DNA of 64,000 nt, from positions 186,001 through 250,000 of the forward strand of contig NZ_CABPSP010000006.1 in assembly GCF_902459765.1 (NCBI RefSeq). The letters run 5' to 3'. The first letter of the stretch is position 1. Each line of letters opens with the position of its first letter. The stretch is from Pandoraea anapnoica. Lineage in GTDB: Bacteria; Pseudomonadota; Gammaproteobacteria; Burkholderiales; Burkholderiaceae. A program made the translations under genes and the position numbers. A model generated the notes under the pieces. That model ran no database searches, was not told the DNA's origin, and saw only the letters and a program-made list of their open reading frames with translations. This document shows positions 26,592 to 34,751 of this stretch, one piece after another.

Positions 26592-27005
26592 TTAACCGTG
26601 CGGCGGAATGGCTGCCGGGTCCATCCACATTACCTCCCAGATATGGCCGTCCGGATCCTCGAAGCTGCGTCCGAACATGAAACCGAAATCCTGAACAGGC
26701 GTGGGATCCGCCTTGCCGCCCGCGTCGGCCGCCTTCTGCACGAGTTCGGACACATCTTCCCGTCCGCCCGCTGACAGGCACAGTAATACCTGTGCCTCAG
26801 CGTGCGCGTCGACAATTCGCTTTCCCGTAAACTGGCGCCATTTGTCGTGGGTAAGCAGCATGACGTAGATCGCATCGGAGATCACCATGCATGCTGCGGT
26901 CTCGTCGGTGAACGCGGGGTTGTTGACCGCGCCAACGGCCTCATAAAAGGCCTTGGATTGCGGCAGGTTTGTCACGGGCAGGTTGATGAAAATCTGCTTG
27001 GTCAT
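26592..27005 (-). CDS. VOC-family (glyoxalase/bleomycin-resistance-like) protein
   Basis: 137 residues forming two beta-alpha-beta-beta-beta modules: TKQIFINLPVTNLPQSKAFYEAVG opens the first and the second ends FGRSFEDPDGHIWEVMWMD. The final E in IWEV is in the usual metal-ligand position. Such stand-alone proteins are usually annotated as lactoylglutathione-lyase-like, but actual activities vary. The 215-base gap to the LysR gene on its right (27006-27220) shows no convincing gene. Confidence 0.87.
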   Translation of the reverse strand: MTKQIFINLPVTNLPQSKAFYEAVGAVNNPAFTDETAACMVISDAIYVMLLTHDKWRQFTGKRIVDAHAEAQVLLCLSAGGREDVSELVQKAADAGGKADPTPVQDFGFMFGRSFEDPDGHIWEVMWMDPAAIPPHG

Positions 27006-27220
27006 GATCTGGCTTCCTGTGCTTGGGCGATATGTGAACGTTGGCTATCGATGAGAGCCATCAGGCGATAGCTATGTCATCTTACTGACCAACAAGGAAA
27101 GAAGATGTTCGACAGGCTTCCGCCGCGATCGGATCAGCGTGCCGCACGCCTGTTGCAAGTCACCGCTGCGCGGACCCGTCGATCCAGAGAAACATACTGG
27201 CTCGCCCCGATGGTGGGAAG

Positions 27221-28249
27221 TCAGCGGTTTGCAACGAGGCGTTTCGGAACTGGAACGGTCCCGCCGGACACAGGGGGGCAGGCGGAGGCCGGATCGGACG
27301 GCCACCTTGCGCGCACCAGATCGAGGAACACGCGCACGGCGGAAGTCATGCCGCGCCGGCTCGGGTACATGGCGTAAAGCGTCGCCGGGCGCGAGCGCAC
27401 GGCGTCGAGCACGGGCACCAGTCTGCCGTCATCAATGGCGTCCTGGCAAAGATACGCCGGTAACTGCGCCATGCCGGCGCCGCGCAGCGCGAGTTCGCGA
27501 ATGACCAATAGATTATCCACGGCAATGCCCGGCGTGATCGCGATGTCGATCGGCTCGTCGTCTGCACCGACGAACTGCCATGGCCTCGGATTTGCCAGCG
27601 TGCCCTGCGCGAGACAGGGGTAGCCGGACAACTCATCGAGGCGCGTGGGTGGGCCGTCGGCTTTGAGCAACGACGGATGGGCCACGACGATCGATGGCGA
27701 CGTTGCTATCGGCATGGCGATCACGTCTTCTGATGCGAGGGGCACAACCGCCGCACGGATGACCAGATCCAGCCGTTCTTCGGCCAGGTCGACAAAGCGA
27801 TTCGATAGCGTCAACTGCACCTGCACGCGGGGGTGCGTGCGCGCAAAGTCAGCCAGGATTGGTGGGAGCGTGGTCTCGGCGATCAGCACGGAGGTATGGA
27901 GGTGGATCACACCCGATGGCTCTGCCACGGCACTGCGCGTGAGCGCGCCGATCTTGTCAACGTGAGTGGCTGCCTCACGCGCGTGCACGAGCACCGCCTC
28001 GCCAACGGGTGTGAGGCCGAAGACTTGCCCGGACCGGTGCAGCAGTCGCACGCCGAGCGCGCGCTCGAGTGTCGCCACCCTGCGGGACAGCCGCGATTTG
28101 GCGATACCGGTCTGCCGCTCGGCAGCGCTGAATCCGCCGGCGTCCACCACGAGGGTAAAGAGCAGCAAGTCGTCGAGATGCGCGCCGCTGCTCTGCAGCA
28201 TGGGGGCGAATTCTCTATAGACGGCGGAGGCCGCTTGAGGACCTGACAT
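27221..28249 (-). CDS. LysR-family transcriptional regulator
   Basis: 342 residues. The winged HTH begins near residue 22 (LDDLLLFTLVVDAGGFSAAERQTGIAKSRLSRRVATLERALG). The effector domain runs to about residue 315, followed by a proline-rich tail. The N-terminal 16 residues may be extra: a second ATG at 28201 (MLQSSGAHLDDLL) starts closer to the HTH, and neither has a clear ribosome site. The RAAVVPLASEDVIAMPIA and QLPAYLCQDAI segments resemble the CrgA/DsdC-like subgroup with LysE- or oxidoreductase-linked targets. The LysE gene just upstream on the same strand is a possible target. Confidence 0.87.
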   Translation of the reverse strand: MSGPQAASAVYREFAPMLQSSGAHLDDLLLFTLVVDAGGFSAAERQTGIAKSRLSRRVATLERALGVRLLHRSGQVFGLTPVGEAVLVHAREAATHVDKIGALTRSAVAEPSGVIHLHTSVLIAETTLPPILADFARTHPRVQVQLTLSNRFVDLAEERLDLVIRAAVVPLASEDVIAMPIATSPSIVVAHPSLLKADGPPTRLDELSGYPCLAQGTLANPRPWQFVGADDEPIDIAITPGIAVDNLLVIRELALRGAGMAQLPAYLCQDAIDDGRLVPVLDAVRSRPATLYAMYPSRRGMTSAVRVFLDLVRARWPSDPASACPPVSGGTVPVPKRLVANR

Positions 28250-28383
28250 AAAAGGTGAAATAGGAGGTGAAGGGGCCGGGCCGCGAGATTGCAGGCGAAG
28301 CCGATGCTACCGCCCTCATGGGCGGCTGTGAAGATCGCGATCGCCCCTACATCCCATTCGACGCCTTCCTCGGGGGAGAGCAA

Positions 28384-29001
28384 TTAACGAAATGCCTGCC
28401 GGATTCCCAGCGCGATCATAAGCCCTCCACATGTGAGGTCGATCCATGCCTTCGCGCGGCGATACGCGCTCGCAATCCTCGCATGCGATAGAACGAGCGC
28501 GACGACTCCGTACCAGCATGTCGCCGATATACCGACAGTCGCCAACATCGCGAAGAACGTCGGCGTAGAAACGTGCGTGGGTACCGCTGAGGAAAACACC
28601 GCCGCATAAAAGGCGATGGACTTCGGATTCGCGATATTTGTCGCGATACCTTGCAGGAATGCGGCGCGAAACAGGGGGGGCTTCGTCGGCTGACGGACTT
28701 CCGTGTGGATGGCCCGTGCCGACATCACTAGCCGTAGCCCGAACCAGATCAGATAGGCCGCACCAGTCAGCTTGACGCCGATCGCGAGCCACGGAAAAAT
28801 CGCAAACACCACACCGATGCCGAGGACGGCGCAGGTCGCCCAGAACAGATTCACCGTCACGATTCCGGCGACAAGTGCGAGCGCATCGGAGCGTTTGCCG
28901 GTTACCGCCTTGTGCGTGATGGCGACGAAGTTCGGCCCGGGTATGACGACAGCGGCCGCATAGACAGAAAAGACTGTCACAACAACAGACCAGTCAACCA
29001 T
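28384..29001 (-). CDS. LysE/RhtB-family amino-acid exporter
   Basis: 205 residues with six hydrophobic helices, the family size. The N-terminal signature IPGPNFVAITHKAVTGKRSDALALVAGI matches the LysE/RhtB GPN motif, and ATNIANPKSIAFYAAVFSS is the second conserved block. The start MVDWSVVV at 29001 fits the family; the frame continues upstream through about 150 non-protein-like codons that are not part of the gene. Probable role: efflux of an amino acid or homoserine-type metabolite across the inner membrane. Confidence 0.9.
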   Translation of the reverse strand: MVDWSVVVTVFSVYAAAVVIPGPNFVAITHKAVTGKRSDALALVAGIVTVNLFWATCAVLGIGVVFAIFPWLAIGVKLTGAAYLIWFGLRLVMSARAIHTEVRQPTKPPLFRAAFLQGIATNIANPKSIAFYAAVFSSAVPTHVSTPTFFAMLATVGISATCWYGVVALVLSHARIASAYRRAKAWIDLTCGGLMIALGIRQAFR

Positions 29002-29075
29002 TTGTAACCTCAGCGGATATTGGTTGTACGAGACGCTTCGTTGCTTATTCAGCCCATATTCTGAGGCAAATTGCG

Positions 29076-29294
29076 ATGGACTGCTCTTGGGCAGTTTCAG
29101 TTGTCGCAGTCGATGCGGCGGGTCGGGGGACAGGTGTTGGCCGATCCTTGATGGCGTACGCCGAAGCCGACGCGCGTGCTCGTGGCATGACCACGCTATT
29201 TCTTGACGCGCGGCCGGACGCGATCCCGCTTTATGAGCGAGAGAGCTATGTGCTTCATCCCGCGCCGTCCATGAAGAAGGTCCTGTCGACCTAA
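29076..29294 (+). pseudogene. GNAT acetyltransferase C-terminal fragment
   Basis: The frame gives VAVDAAGRGTGVGRSLMAYAEADARARGMTTLFLD..., which is GNAT motif A (acetyl-CoA pyrophosphate-binding R/Q-x-x-G-x-G/A) and motif B, ending PLYERESYV. The N-terminal half of a normal roughly 150-residue GNAT is absent: upstream sequence in this frame is not GNAT-like. It is therefore a truncated remnant in the 331-base gap between lysE and the ABC-F gene. No strong ribosome site precedes the ATG. Confidence 0.6.
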
Positions 29295-29332
29295 GGCCGG
29301 TCGACGTGCAACGCCGACCGTCAGGAAGCCAC

Positions 29333-30994
29333 TCAGGCGGCAGCCTGCTCGCGCAGCCGACGTGCTTCGTCGCGCAAGAACTGCTGGTAATCGTCCAGAT
29401 CGCCGTCGAAGGGTTCGACGCCGCCGTTGGTGACCAGCCAGAACTCGTCACAGACGGCGCGCAGCAGCGCGCGGTCGTGGCTCACCAGCAACACCGTGCC
29501 TTCAAACTCGTTAAGCGCCACTGCCAGCGCCTCACGTGTGGCCAAATCGAGGTGGTTGGTCGGCTCGTCGAGCAACAGCAGGTTAGGACGCTGCCACACG
29601 ATCATGCACAACACGAGCCGCGCCTTTTCGCCGCCGCTCATCGTGCCGACCGCCTGATGGACCATGTCGCCACTAAAGTTGAACGTCCCCAGGAACGTCC
29701 GCAGCGATTGCTCCGTGCCACTCTGGCCGGGCGCGCGCATCTGGGGCGGCGTGTCCCGGGCGAGGCGGATCATGTGTTCCATCGGCGTGTCGAGCGGGCG
29801 CAGCACGTCAAGCTCCTGCTGGGCGAAGTAGCCGATGTTCAGCCCCTTGCCTTCGCTGATTTCACCGGCAATCGGTGCCAGCGCGTGCGCGACCGTCTTC
29901 ACCAGCGTGGACTTGCCCTGACCGTTCGCACCGAGAATCCCGATGCGCTGCCCTGCCAGCACAGAACGGCTGATGCCCTTCACGATGACGGTGGGTGGCG
30001 TGTCCGGTGGTGCGTCGGCGGGGGCGGGGTAGCCGAAACTCGCGTCCAGCATCGACAACAGCGGGTTCGGAACGCTGAGCGGCTCCTTGAACTCGAAGTT
30101 GAATTCCGCTTCTGCAAGCACCGGAGCAACCTTCTCCATGCGTTCGAGCGCTTTGACCCGGCTCTGCGCCTGCTTCGCCTTCGATGCCTGCGCCTTGAAT
30201 CTGTCGATGAATTTCTGCAAGTGGGCGATCTTTTCCACTTGCTTGGCCATCGCAGCCTGTTGCAAGACAAGCTGCTCGGCGCGCATGTCTTCGAACTTGC
30301 TGTAGTTACCGCCATAACGCACGAGCTTGGCATTGTCGACGTGCACGGTGACCTGCGTCACCGCGTCGAGAAACTCGCGGTCGTGGCTGATCACGACCAG
30401 CGTTCCCTGATAGCGCTTGAGCCACGCTTCCAGCCAGACCAGTGCGTCGATATCCAAGTGGTTCGTCGGTTCGTCGAGCAGCAGCAGGTCGGACGGGCAC
30501 ATGAGCGCGCGCGCCAGTTGCAGTCGCATGCGCCAGCCACCCGAGAAACTGTTGACCGGCTGATTCAGCTGCTCGGCACTGAAGCCGAGACCCTGAATCA
30601 ATGCCTGCGCGCGGGCGGGGGCGTCGTGTGCCCCGGCGTCGTGCAGGTTCATGTACGCGTGCGCCATGCGCATGCCGTCGTCGCTGGCTTCGGCAGCGGC
30701 GACTTCCGCGTGCGCGGCCATCAGCACGGTGTCGCCTTCGACTACGAAGTCGGTCGCTCCCTGCTCGGTCTCCGGCATATCCTGCGCGACCTGGCCCATC
30801 TTCCATGCCGCCGGAATCGAGAATTCGCCGCTATCTTCGTGCAGGGTACCGTTAAGAAGGGCGAAAAACGACGACTTGCCAGCGCCATTGCGGCCGACAA
30901 GGCCAATCTTTTCGCCTGGGGTGAAGGTGACGGACGCGCTGTCGAGCACGACGTTGACGCCGCGACGCAGCGTGAGATTACGGACGGAAATCAT
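29333..30994 (-). CDS. ABC-F family ATPase (YheS-like)
   Basis: 553 residues with two nucleotide-binding domains and no membrane segment. Domain 1: Walker A GRNGAGKSS (about residue 35), signature FSGGWRMRLQLARAL, Walker B LLLDEPTNHLD. The linker is long, basic and helical (KFIDRFKAQASKAKQAQSRVKALERMEKV). Domain 2: Walker A GANGQGKST, signature MSGGEKARLVL and a second DEPTNHLD. ABC-F proteins act on the ribosome near the E site. The linker resembles E. coli YheS, but the protein ends soon after domain 2, shorter than E. coli YheS with its C-terminal extension. A housekeeping translation factor is more likely than a resistance determinant. Confidence 0.9.
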   Translation of the reverse strand: MISVRNLTLRRGVNVVLDSASVTFTPGEKIGLVGRNGAGKSSFFALLNGTLHEDSGEFSIPAAWKMGQVAQDMPETEQGATDFVVEGDTVLMAAHAEVAAAEASDDGMRMAHAYMNLHDAGAHDAPARAQALIQGLGFSAEQLNQPVNSFSGGWRMRLQLARALMCPSDLLLLDEPTNHLDIDALVWLEAWLKRYQGTLVVISHDREFLDAVTQVTVHVDNAKLVRYGGNYSKFEDMRAEQLVLQQAAMAKQVEKIAHLQKFIDRFKAQASKAKQAQSRVKALERMEKVAPVLAEAEFNFEFKEPLSVPNPLLSMLDASFGYPAPADAPPDTPPTVIVKGISRSVLAGQRIGILGANGQGKSTLVKTVAHALAPIAGEISEGKGLNIGYFAQQELDVLRPLDTPMEHMIRLARDTPPQMRAPGQSGTEQSLRTFLGTFNFSGDMVHQAVGTMSGGEKARLVLCMIVWQRPNLLLLDEPTNHLDLATREALAVALNEFEGTVLLVSHDRALLRAVCDEFWLVTNGGVEPFDGDLDDYQQFLRDEARRLREQAAA

Positions 30995-31098
30995 AAGGAG
31001 CTACCGCTAAGAAGACTGGCATGATAGCTGACCGGGCGGGCGGAGCTGTCATTTTCATTTGGCGTCAGCCTTCTTGCGGGCGTCTGTTGGGCGATCTG

Positions 31099-31656
31099 CT
31101 AATCCGAAATCGAACGAATGACCTTCGCCGGATTGCCGCCGACCAGCGAGTTCGGCGGGACGTCTCTGGTCACGACCGCACCGGCCGCAACCACCGAGTT
31201 CTCGCCGACGGTGACGCCGCCGATGATGATTGCGCCCGCTGCGATCCAGACGTTCCTCTCGATCACGATAGGCTTTGCGATGACACCGTCGCGCCGCTGG
31301 GAGGGGGAAAGGGGATGCCCGGTCGTGATGAGACTCACGTTTGGCCCGATCATCACATCGTCGCCGATGTCGAGGCCGCCAAGGTCATAGAAGGTGCAAT
31401 TCTGATTGATGAAGACGTTGCGTCCCACGCTGATATCGGCGCCACAGGCCGTGTAAAACGGCGGTGCCAGCATGAAGCTGTCGTCCACCGCCTTGCCGAT
31501 CAATTCGCTGAACAACGCCCGGACTTCATCCGCATCGTTGAACGTTAACCGGTTCAGCGTCGCGGTGATCGCCATCGCTCGTTTGACGTTTGCCGTCATG
31601 GCGGCCGATTCCGGTGTTTTTCTGGCAATTATTCTGGTCCGGTGATCATTCGCCAT
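31099..31656 (-). CDS. Hexapeptide-repeat O-acetyltransferase (maltose/galactoside type)
   Basis: 185 residues. The N-terminal helical segment (RAMAITATLNRLTFNDADEVRALFSELIG) is followed by a left-handed beta-helix of hexapeptide repeats (ISVGRNVFINQNCTFYD, IGDDVMIGPNVSLITTGH, VWIAAGAIIIGGVTVGENSVVAAGAVVTRDV) ending GNPAKVIRS. The histidine in TTGHPL is the catalytic base in LacA/Maa enzymes. It transfers acetyl from acetyl-CoA to a sugar hydroxyl; the acceptor is unknown. It lies 33 bases downstream of the sensor-kinase gene on the same strand and may be co-transcribed with the two-component pair. Confidence 0.9.
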   Translation of the reverse strand: MANDHRTRIIARKTPESAAMTANVKRAMAITATLNRLTFNDADEVRALFSELIGKAVDDSFMLAPPFYTACGADISVGRNVFINQNCTFYDLGGLDIGDDVMIGPNVSLITTGHPLSPSQRRDGVIAKPIVIERNVWIAAGAIIIGGVTVGENSVVAAGAVVTRDVPPNSLVGGNPAKVIRSISD

Positions 31657-31689
31657 TCGTTATATTCCTCCGATTTCGACGCCAGCCGA

Positions 31690-33273
31690 TCAGGCTGGCG
31701 CAGCTTCCACCGCCGGTGCCTTCGGCAACGTGATCGTAAACGTCGTCCCAACGCCCACCTGACTTGCGACGTCGATAGTCCCTTTGTGGAATTCGATTGC
31801 GGCGTAGACCACCGCCAGTCCCACACCGGAGCCGTCTTCCAGCACCGCATTACTGCGCGAGCGGAAGGACATCTGGAAGATCTCCTTCAACTCGTCCGCA
31901 GGGATACCTGTGCCGTTGTCTCGCAGCACCACCTGGAACGCCTCACCCGTATCCGTCACGCTCATGTCGATGGCGGGTTGCGCCATCGTGTACTTCGTCG
32001 CATTGCTGATGAGGTTGATGAACGCGTGGAACAGCACGTTGCTGTCGCCGATCATCGTGCTGTCCATGCCGGACGGTGCTTGCACCGTGATCGTCGCGTT
32101 CGGGAACATGTCCGAGCCGACGCCGCGCACATCCTCCAGCAACGCCACCAGCGACAACTGCGCGCGCTTGCCGAATTTCGGGTCATCCAGCGACGCGCTT
32201 TGCGCCGCATCCAGCCAGTTCTGGATCAGGTTATTCAGCTTCGCCACCGCCTCGCGAATCTTCGTGTAACGCGGCGTCGAATCCGTCTCCTCGTTACGCG
32301 GGTTCAACAACCGTTGCGCGTGTCCGTCGATCACGCTGAGCAACGTACGGAACTCGTGCGTGGCCATCGAGCGGAACGTCTTCTGAAAGTTATTGAGACG
32401 CTCCTCATTGGCCAGCGCCCGCTGCAAAATCGTATTCTTCGCCGTCGCGAGTTTCTGGTTACGCACCAGCGACGCCGTGCTTTCCTGAATCTTCGACAGC
32501 GTCCGCGACAGCGTGCCGATTTCGTCACCGCGCGAGAGCCACGGCAGACGCAGCTTGTCTTTGCCCGACATCGTATTGCCCGCCATCCGGATCAGACGCG
32601 TCAGCGGACTGAGAATCACGGTGTCCACGTAAATCAGGCAGAGCAGGGTGACGACGATCATCGCGGCAATCAGCGCATCGATTTGCAGCAGATGCTTGCG
32701 TGCCGCGCTGTTCTTCACCTCGACTTCCTTGATCAGCGACTCGGTGCTGCGAAACACCAGGGAGCCGAACGTACTGTTCGCCTGCGTGTACTTATTGTTC
32801 GAGTCGCCGCGATAGAGCTTGGCGGCCTCGCTCAGCTTGCCGGTCTGCGCAAGCTGAAACACCTGATTCGACGCGCGACGGTACTGCGCCCATTGCGACT
32901 GAAACTTTGAGAATGCGAGACGGAATTCGTCGTGGACCAGCACCTTTTGATAACGGTCCGACGCCGACTTGATCTTGTCGTCGAACTCGCCCGCCGCCGT
33001 GCGGATGTCCGCAAGCGCCTTGGACGACATCGGCGCGAGGGCTTCGGACTCCACCGTGCGGAAGTCGGAGATGTAGTCGTTGAGCTCTTCGAGCAGGCTC
33101 AGATTCTCGATCTGGGTGCGCTCGGCAGCGATGGCGCGCTGCTGGGACGAATCGACCTGATGGTGCACGGCGACGCCCACGGCGATCATCGCCACGAGAC
33201 AGAGCGCGAGCAGGAGATACATCCGCCCCCGGATCGGGAGCGACTTGGGCGGTGTGGAAGACGCTTTCGACAT
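31690..33273 (-). CDS. Membrane sensor histidine kinase
   Basis: 527 residues. Membrane helix 1 spans about residues 16-38, a helical periplasmic sensor of about 160 residues follows (four-helix-bundle type by composition), and helix 2 spans about 198-221. HAMP lies at about 222-270. The HisKA region has the H-box MATHEFRTLLSVIDGHAQRLL (phosphoacceptor His about 306). The ATPase domain has an N box in HAFINLISNATKYT (about 416-429), G1 RDNGTGIP (about 451) and G2 GSGVGLAVVY (about 481). It lies 47 bases downstream of the response regulator and is its evident partner. The short-peptide unit at 34108-34457 lies just upstream on the same strand, raising the possibility of a peptide stimulus. Confidence 0.93.
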   Translation of the reverse strand: MSKASSTPPKSLPIRGRMYLLLALCLVAMIAVGVAVHHQVDSSQQRAIAAERTQIENLSLLEELNDYISDFRTVESEALAPMSSKALADIRTAAGEFDDKIKSASDRYQKVLVHDEFRLAFSKFQSQWAQYRRASNQVFQLAQTGKLSEAAKLYRGDSNNKYTQANSTFGSLVFRSTESLIKEVEVKNSAARKHLLQIDALIAAMIVVTLLCLIYVDTVILSPLTRLIRMAGNTMSGKDKLRLPWLSRGDEIGTLSRTLSKIQESTASLVRNQKLATAKNTILQRALANEERLNNFQKTFRSMATHEFRTLLSVIDGHAQRLLNPRNEETDSTPRYTKIREAVAKLNNLIQNWLDAAQSASLDDPKFGKRAQLSLVALLEDVRGVGSDMFPNATITVQAPSGMDSTMIGDSNVLFHAFINLISNATKYTMAQPAIDMSVTDTGEAFQVVLRDNGTGIPADELKEIFQMSFRSRSNAVLEDGSGVGLAVVYAAIEFHKGTIDVASQVGVGTTFTITLPKAPAVEAAPA

Positions 33274-33320
33274 GCGATGTCAGCAGTGATCAGCAGATGA
33301 GGCCCGGCGCGGCGATGCGC

Positions 33321-33923
33321 TCAGAGCTGGATGATATTGAGCAGGGCCGCACGCACCACGGCTTCGGTGCGGGTGGCGACGTTCAGCTTCTCGCGGGCAT
33401 TGTCGATGTGGAAGTCGACCGTGCGCTTGCCCAGATCGAGAATGATCGCGATTTCGGCCGACGTCTTGCCCTTCGCCGACCATTGCAGCACTTCCACTTC
33501 TCGCTTCGAGAGACCGAAGGGCAGCGGCGCGCCTTCCTCCGGTTCTTCGTGCTCGGTGTACTTGCGGATGACGGTGTCAAGTACGTCGAAATCCACAGGC
33601 TTGAGCATGTACTCGTCCGCACCGGTGCTGTGCCCGCGCATGATCGATTCCTTATCGGCGTTGCCGGTCAGGAAGATGAACGGGATCTTGCGTTCGCCCT
33701 GAATGATGCCGCGGGCGCTTTCCAGAAACTCGAAGCCGGTCATGCCCGGCACGTTGACGTCGCACACGATGATGTCCGGCATGAACGCGGCGAGCGTCGC
33801 CAGCGCGGCCGAAAAATCGTGCGCGACTTTCACGACATAACCGCGATCCGTCAGATCTTCTCGAATCAGATCTGCCGAATCTACGTCGTCCTCAATGCAG
33901 AAAACTTTGGTGGGAGATGACAT
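33321..33923 (-). CDS. Response regulator with LuxR-type HTH (NarL family)
   Basis: 200 residues. The receiver domain spans 1-120, with acidic pocket ED at 11-12, phosphoacceptor Asp55 in IIVCDVNVPG, Thr86 and Lys108. The LuxR/GerE helix-turn-helix spans about 137-200 (LSKREVEVLQWSAKGKTSAEIAIILDLGKRTVDFHIDNAREKL), close in wording to the DNA-binding domain of quorum-sensing LuxR proteins. It is the first gene of a unit with the kinase. Its promoter must lie in the 130 bases after the terminator at 34054-34077, which also hold a CGAAATTTCG palindrome. It is expected to bind inverted repeats; the dyad box at 34551-34571 is a candidate target. Confidence 0.93.
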   Translation of the reverse strand: MSSPTKVFCIEDDVDSADLIREDLTDRGYVVKVAHDFSAALATLAAFMPDIIVCDVNVPGMTGFEFLESARGIIQGERKIPFIFLTGNADKESIMRGHSTGADEYMLKPVDFDVLDTVIRKYTEHEEPEEGAPLPFGLSKREVEVLQWSAKGKTSAEIAIILDLGKRTVDFHIDNAREKLNVATRTEAVVRAALLNIIQL

Positions 33924-34053
33924 CCCGCTGGCCCCGGTTTTTTTATGGAATAGTGAAATCCTACTAAAAAATCACCGGACGACGAAATTTCGCCGAAATA
34001 CACGCGGACGACACGTCTCGCGCAATCCGGTTAATTTGTTTTCGCGCAAAAAA

Positions 34054-34077
34054 AAAGGACCGCGAGCGCGGTCCTTT
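34054..34077 (-). terminator. Intrinsic terminator of the small-peptide unit
   Basis: AAAGGACCGCG, a two-base loop AG, then CGCGGTCCTTT form a perfect 11-bp stem. Read on the minus strand the stem is followed by a run of T (complement of the A run 34048-34053). It sits 30 bases beyond the stop of the third tiny ORF and 130 bases before the response-regulator start, so it separates the two units. Confidence 0.88.
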
Positions 34078-34107
34078 CTGGGTGGGAGATCTTCCATGCG
34101 TGCCCGA

Positions 34108-34185
34108 TCAGGTGAAGAGGGCCGGGCAGATCTCAAATGCGAGCCGCATGCCGATCAATGCCATGTTTTGGAGATTTTCGATCAT
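34108..34185 (-). CDS. Putative 25-residue peptide (third of three)
   Basis: ATG at 34185 to TGA at 34108-34110. GGAG lies 8 bases upstream of the ATG. The peptide starts MIENLQNMALIGMRLAFE and has one cysteine near the C-terminus (residue 20) followed by PALFT. It is amphipathic to hydrophobic, with one K/R-type charge against two or three acidic residues. It is the last ORF before the intrinsic terminator. No known family is recognised. Evidence that it is translated is the ribosome site and its place in a compact unit of three similar ORFs. Confidence 0.6.
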   Translation of the reverse strand: MIENLQNMALIGMRLAFEICPALFT

Positions 34186-34227
34186 GACGTGTTCTCCGTC
34201 GTGAGTGAGGTTGCGCGGGGCTCAGGC

Positions 34228-34332
34228 CTAGTAGCCGAACACATGCCCGACGTGGATGGCGCATTGCATGCCGGTTTCGATACAGGTTTCGTTGTAGAAG
34301 AGGCTGTCGACGAGGTTGAGGATGAGGCTCAT
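34228..34332 (-). CDS. Putative 34-residue peptide with two cysteines (second of three)
   Basis: ATG at 34332 to TAG at 34228-34230, with GGAG 8 bases upstream. The N-terminus is hydrophobic (MSLILNLVDSLFYNET). Cysteines lie at residues 17 and 24. The C-terminus is histidine/aromatic (HVGHVFGY). It lies 50 bases after the stop of the first ORF and 42 bases before the third. The spacing of the cysteines would allow a disulfide or thioether loop, which is speculation. No leader-peptidase double-glycine site is seen and no modification enzyme lies next to it. Confidence 0.6.
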   Translation of the reverse strand: MSLILNLVDSLFYNETCIETGMQCAIHVGHVFGY

Positions 34333-34382
34333 GGTGATTTCTCCGGTATAGGGGGGGAAGTCGGTAAGTCAGTCAGTGCCGA

Positions 34383-34457
34383 TCAGCCGAGGGCCGAGAC
34401 GATGGTGCCGACGAGGCCGAGGATGGAGGCGAAGCCGTAGGTGACGAGTGCGGGCAT
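34383..34457 (-). CDS. Putative 24-residue hydrophobic peptide (first of three)
   Basis: ATG at 34457 to TGA at 34383-34385. The ribosome site is excellent: AAGGAG 7 bases upstream. The peptide starts MPALVTYGFASILGLVG and is uncharged throughout, with small residues G, A and S spaced through an I/L/V helix, so it would span or sit in a membrane. It resembles in style small membrane toxins, modulins or pore-forming peptides, without identifiable sequence kinship. Its leader (34458-34571) holds the dyad box at 34551 and a possible -10. Confidence 0.65.
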   Translation of the reverse strand: MPALVTYGFASILGLVGTIVSALG

Positions 34458-34525
34458 GGTGTTTCTCCTTAAGTCGGTTTGTTGGGTTTGGCGGCTGTCG
34501 CTGTCTTGCGTTAGCCGGTGAGTGA

Positions 34526-34571
34526 AGTATCGTCGTCGCCCACTTGCCGCGAAACTGTGATTAATACAGGT
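34526..34571 (-). promoter_or_regulatory. Promoter region of the small-peptide unit with 21-bp dyad box (copy 2)
   Basis: The box at 34551-34571 reads on the plus strand GAAACTGTGATT, AA, TACAGGT, matching the box at 16178-16198 at 18 of 21 positions. In the direction of the peptides it reads ACCTGT-N7-ACAGT. A GATACT hexamer on the minus strand (34531-34526) would place transcription start near 34519, with the box centred about 42 bases upstream, the usual position for a class-II activator. The -10 assignment is tentative. The region 34572-34751 also serves the divergent autotransporter; a TATAAAT at 34659-34665 may be its -10. Confidence 0.5.
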
Positions 34572-34751
34572 CGGCCCGATTTCGGATGAATTCACGATGC
34601 TCGGAGAGAAATAGTGCTTATTTCATAGGCGGTTACGGTCGCTCACCGCAAAACCCCGTATAAATCGCAGTGACGTCGTTCAGGGTGCTCCGTACCATTC
34701 GCTTCGCATTACAAAGCCTTACAGAAGCGAACTAGAACAATGGAGTACTGA

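Noticed and set aside
27105-27377. 90-codon plus-strand ORF with AGGAAAG before its ATG
   Set aside because: The second half overlaps the LysR gene antisense, and the first half (MFDRLPPRSDQRAARLL) matches nothing recognisable. One ribosome-site match is not enough.
29024-29206. Plus-strand ORF beginning MYETLRCLFSPYSEANC
   Set aside because: It overlaps the GNAT remnant in another frame and has no recognisable features.
33991-34000. CGAAATTTCG palindrome upstream of the response regulator
   Set aside because: A 10-bp palindrome occurs by chance often enough; no second copy or geometry supports a site.
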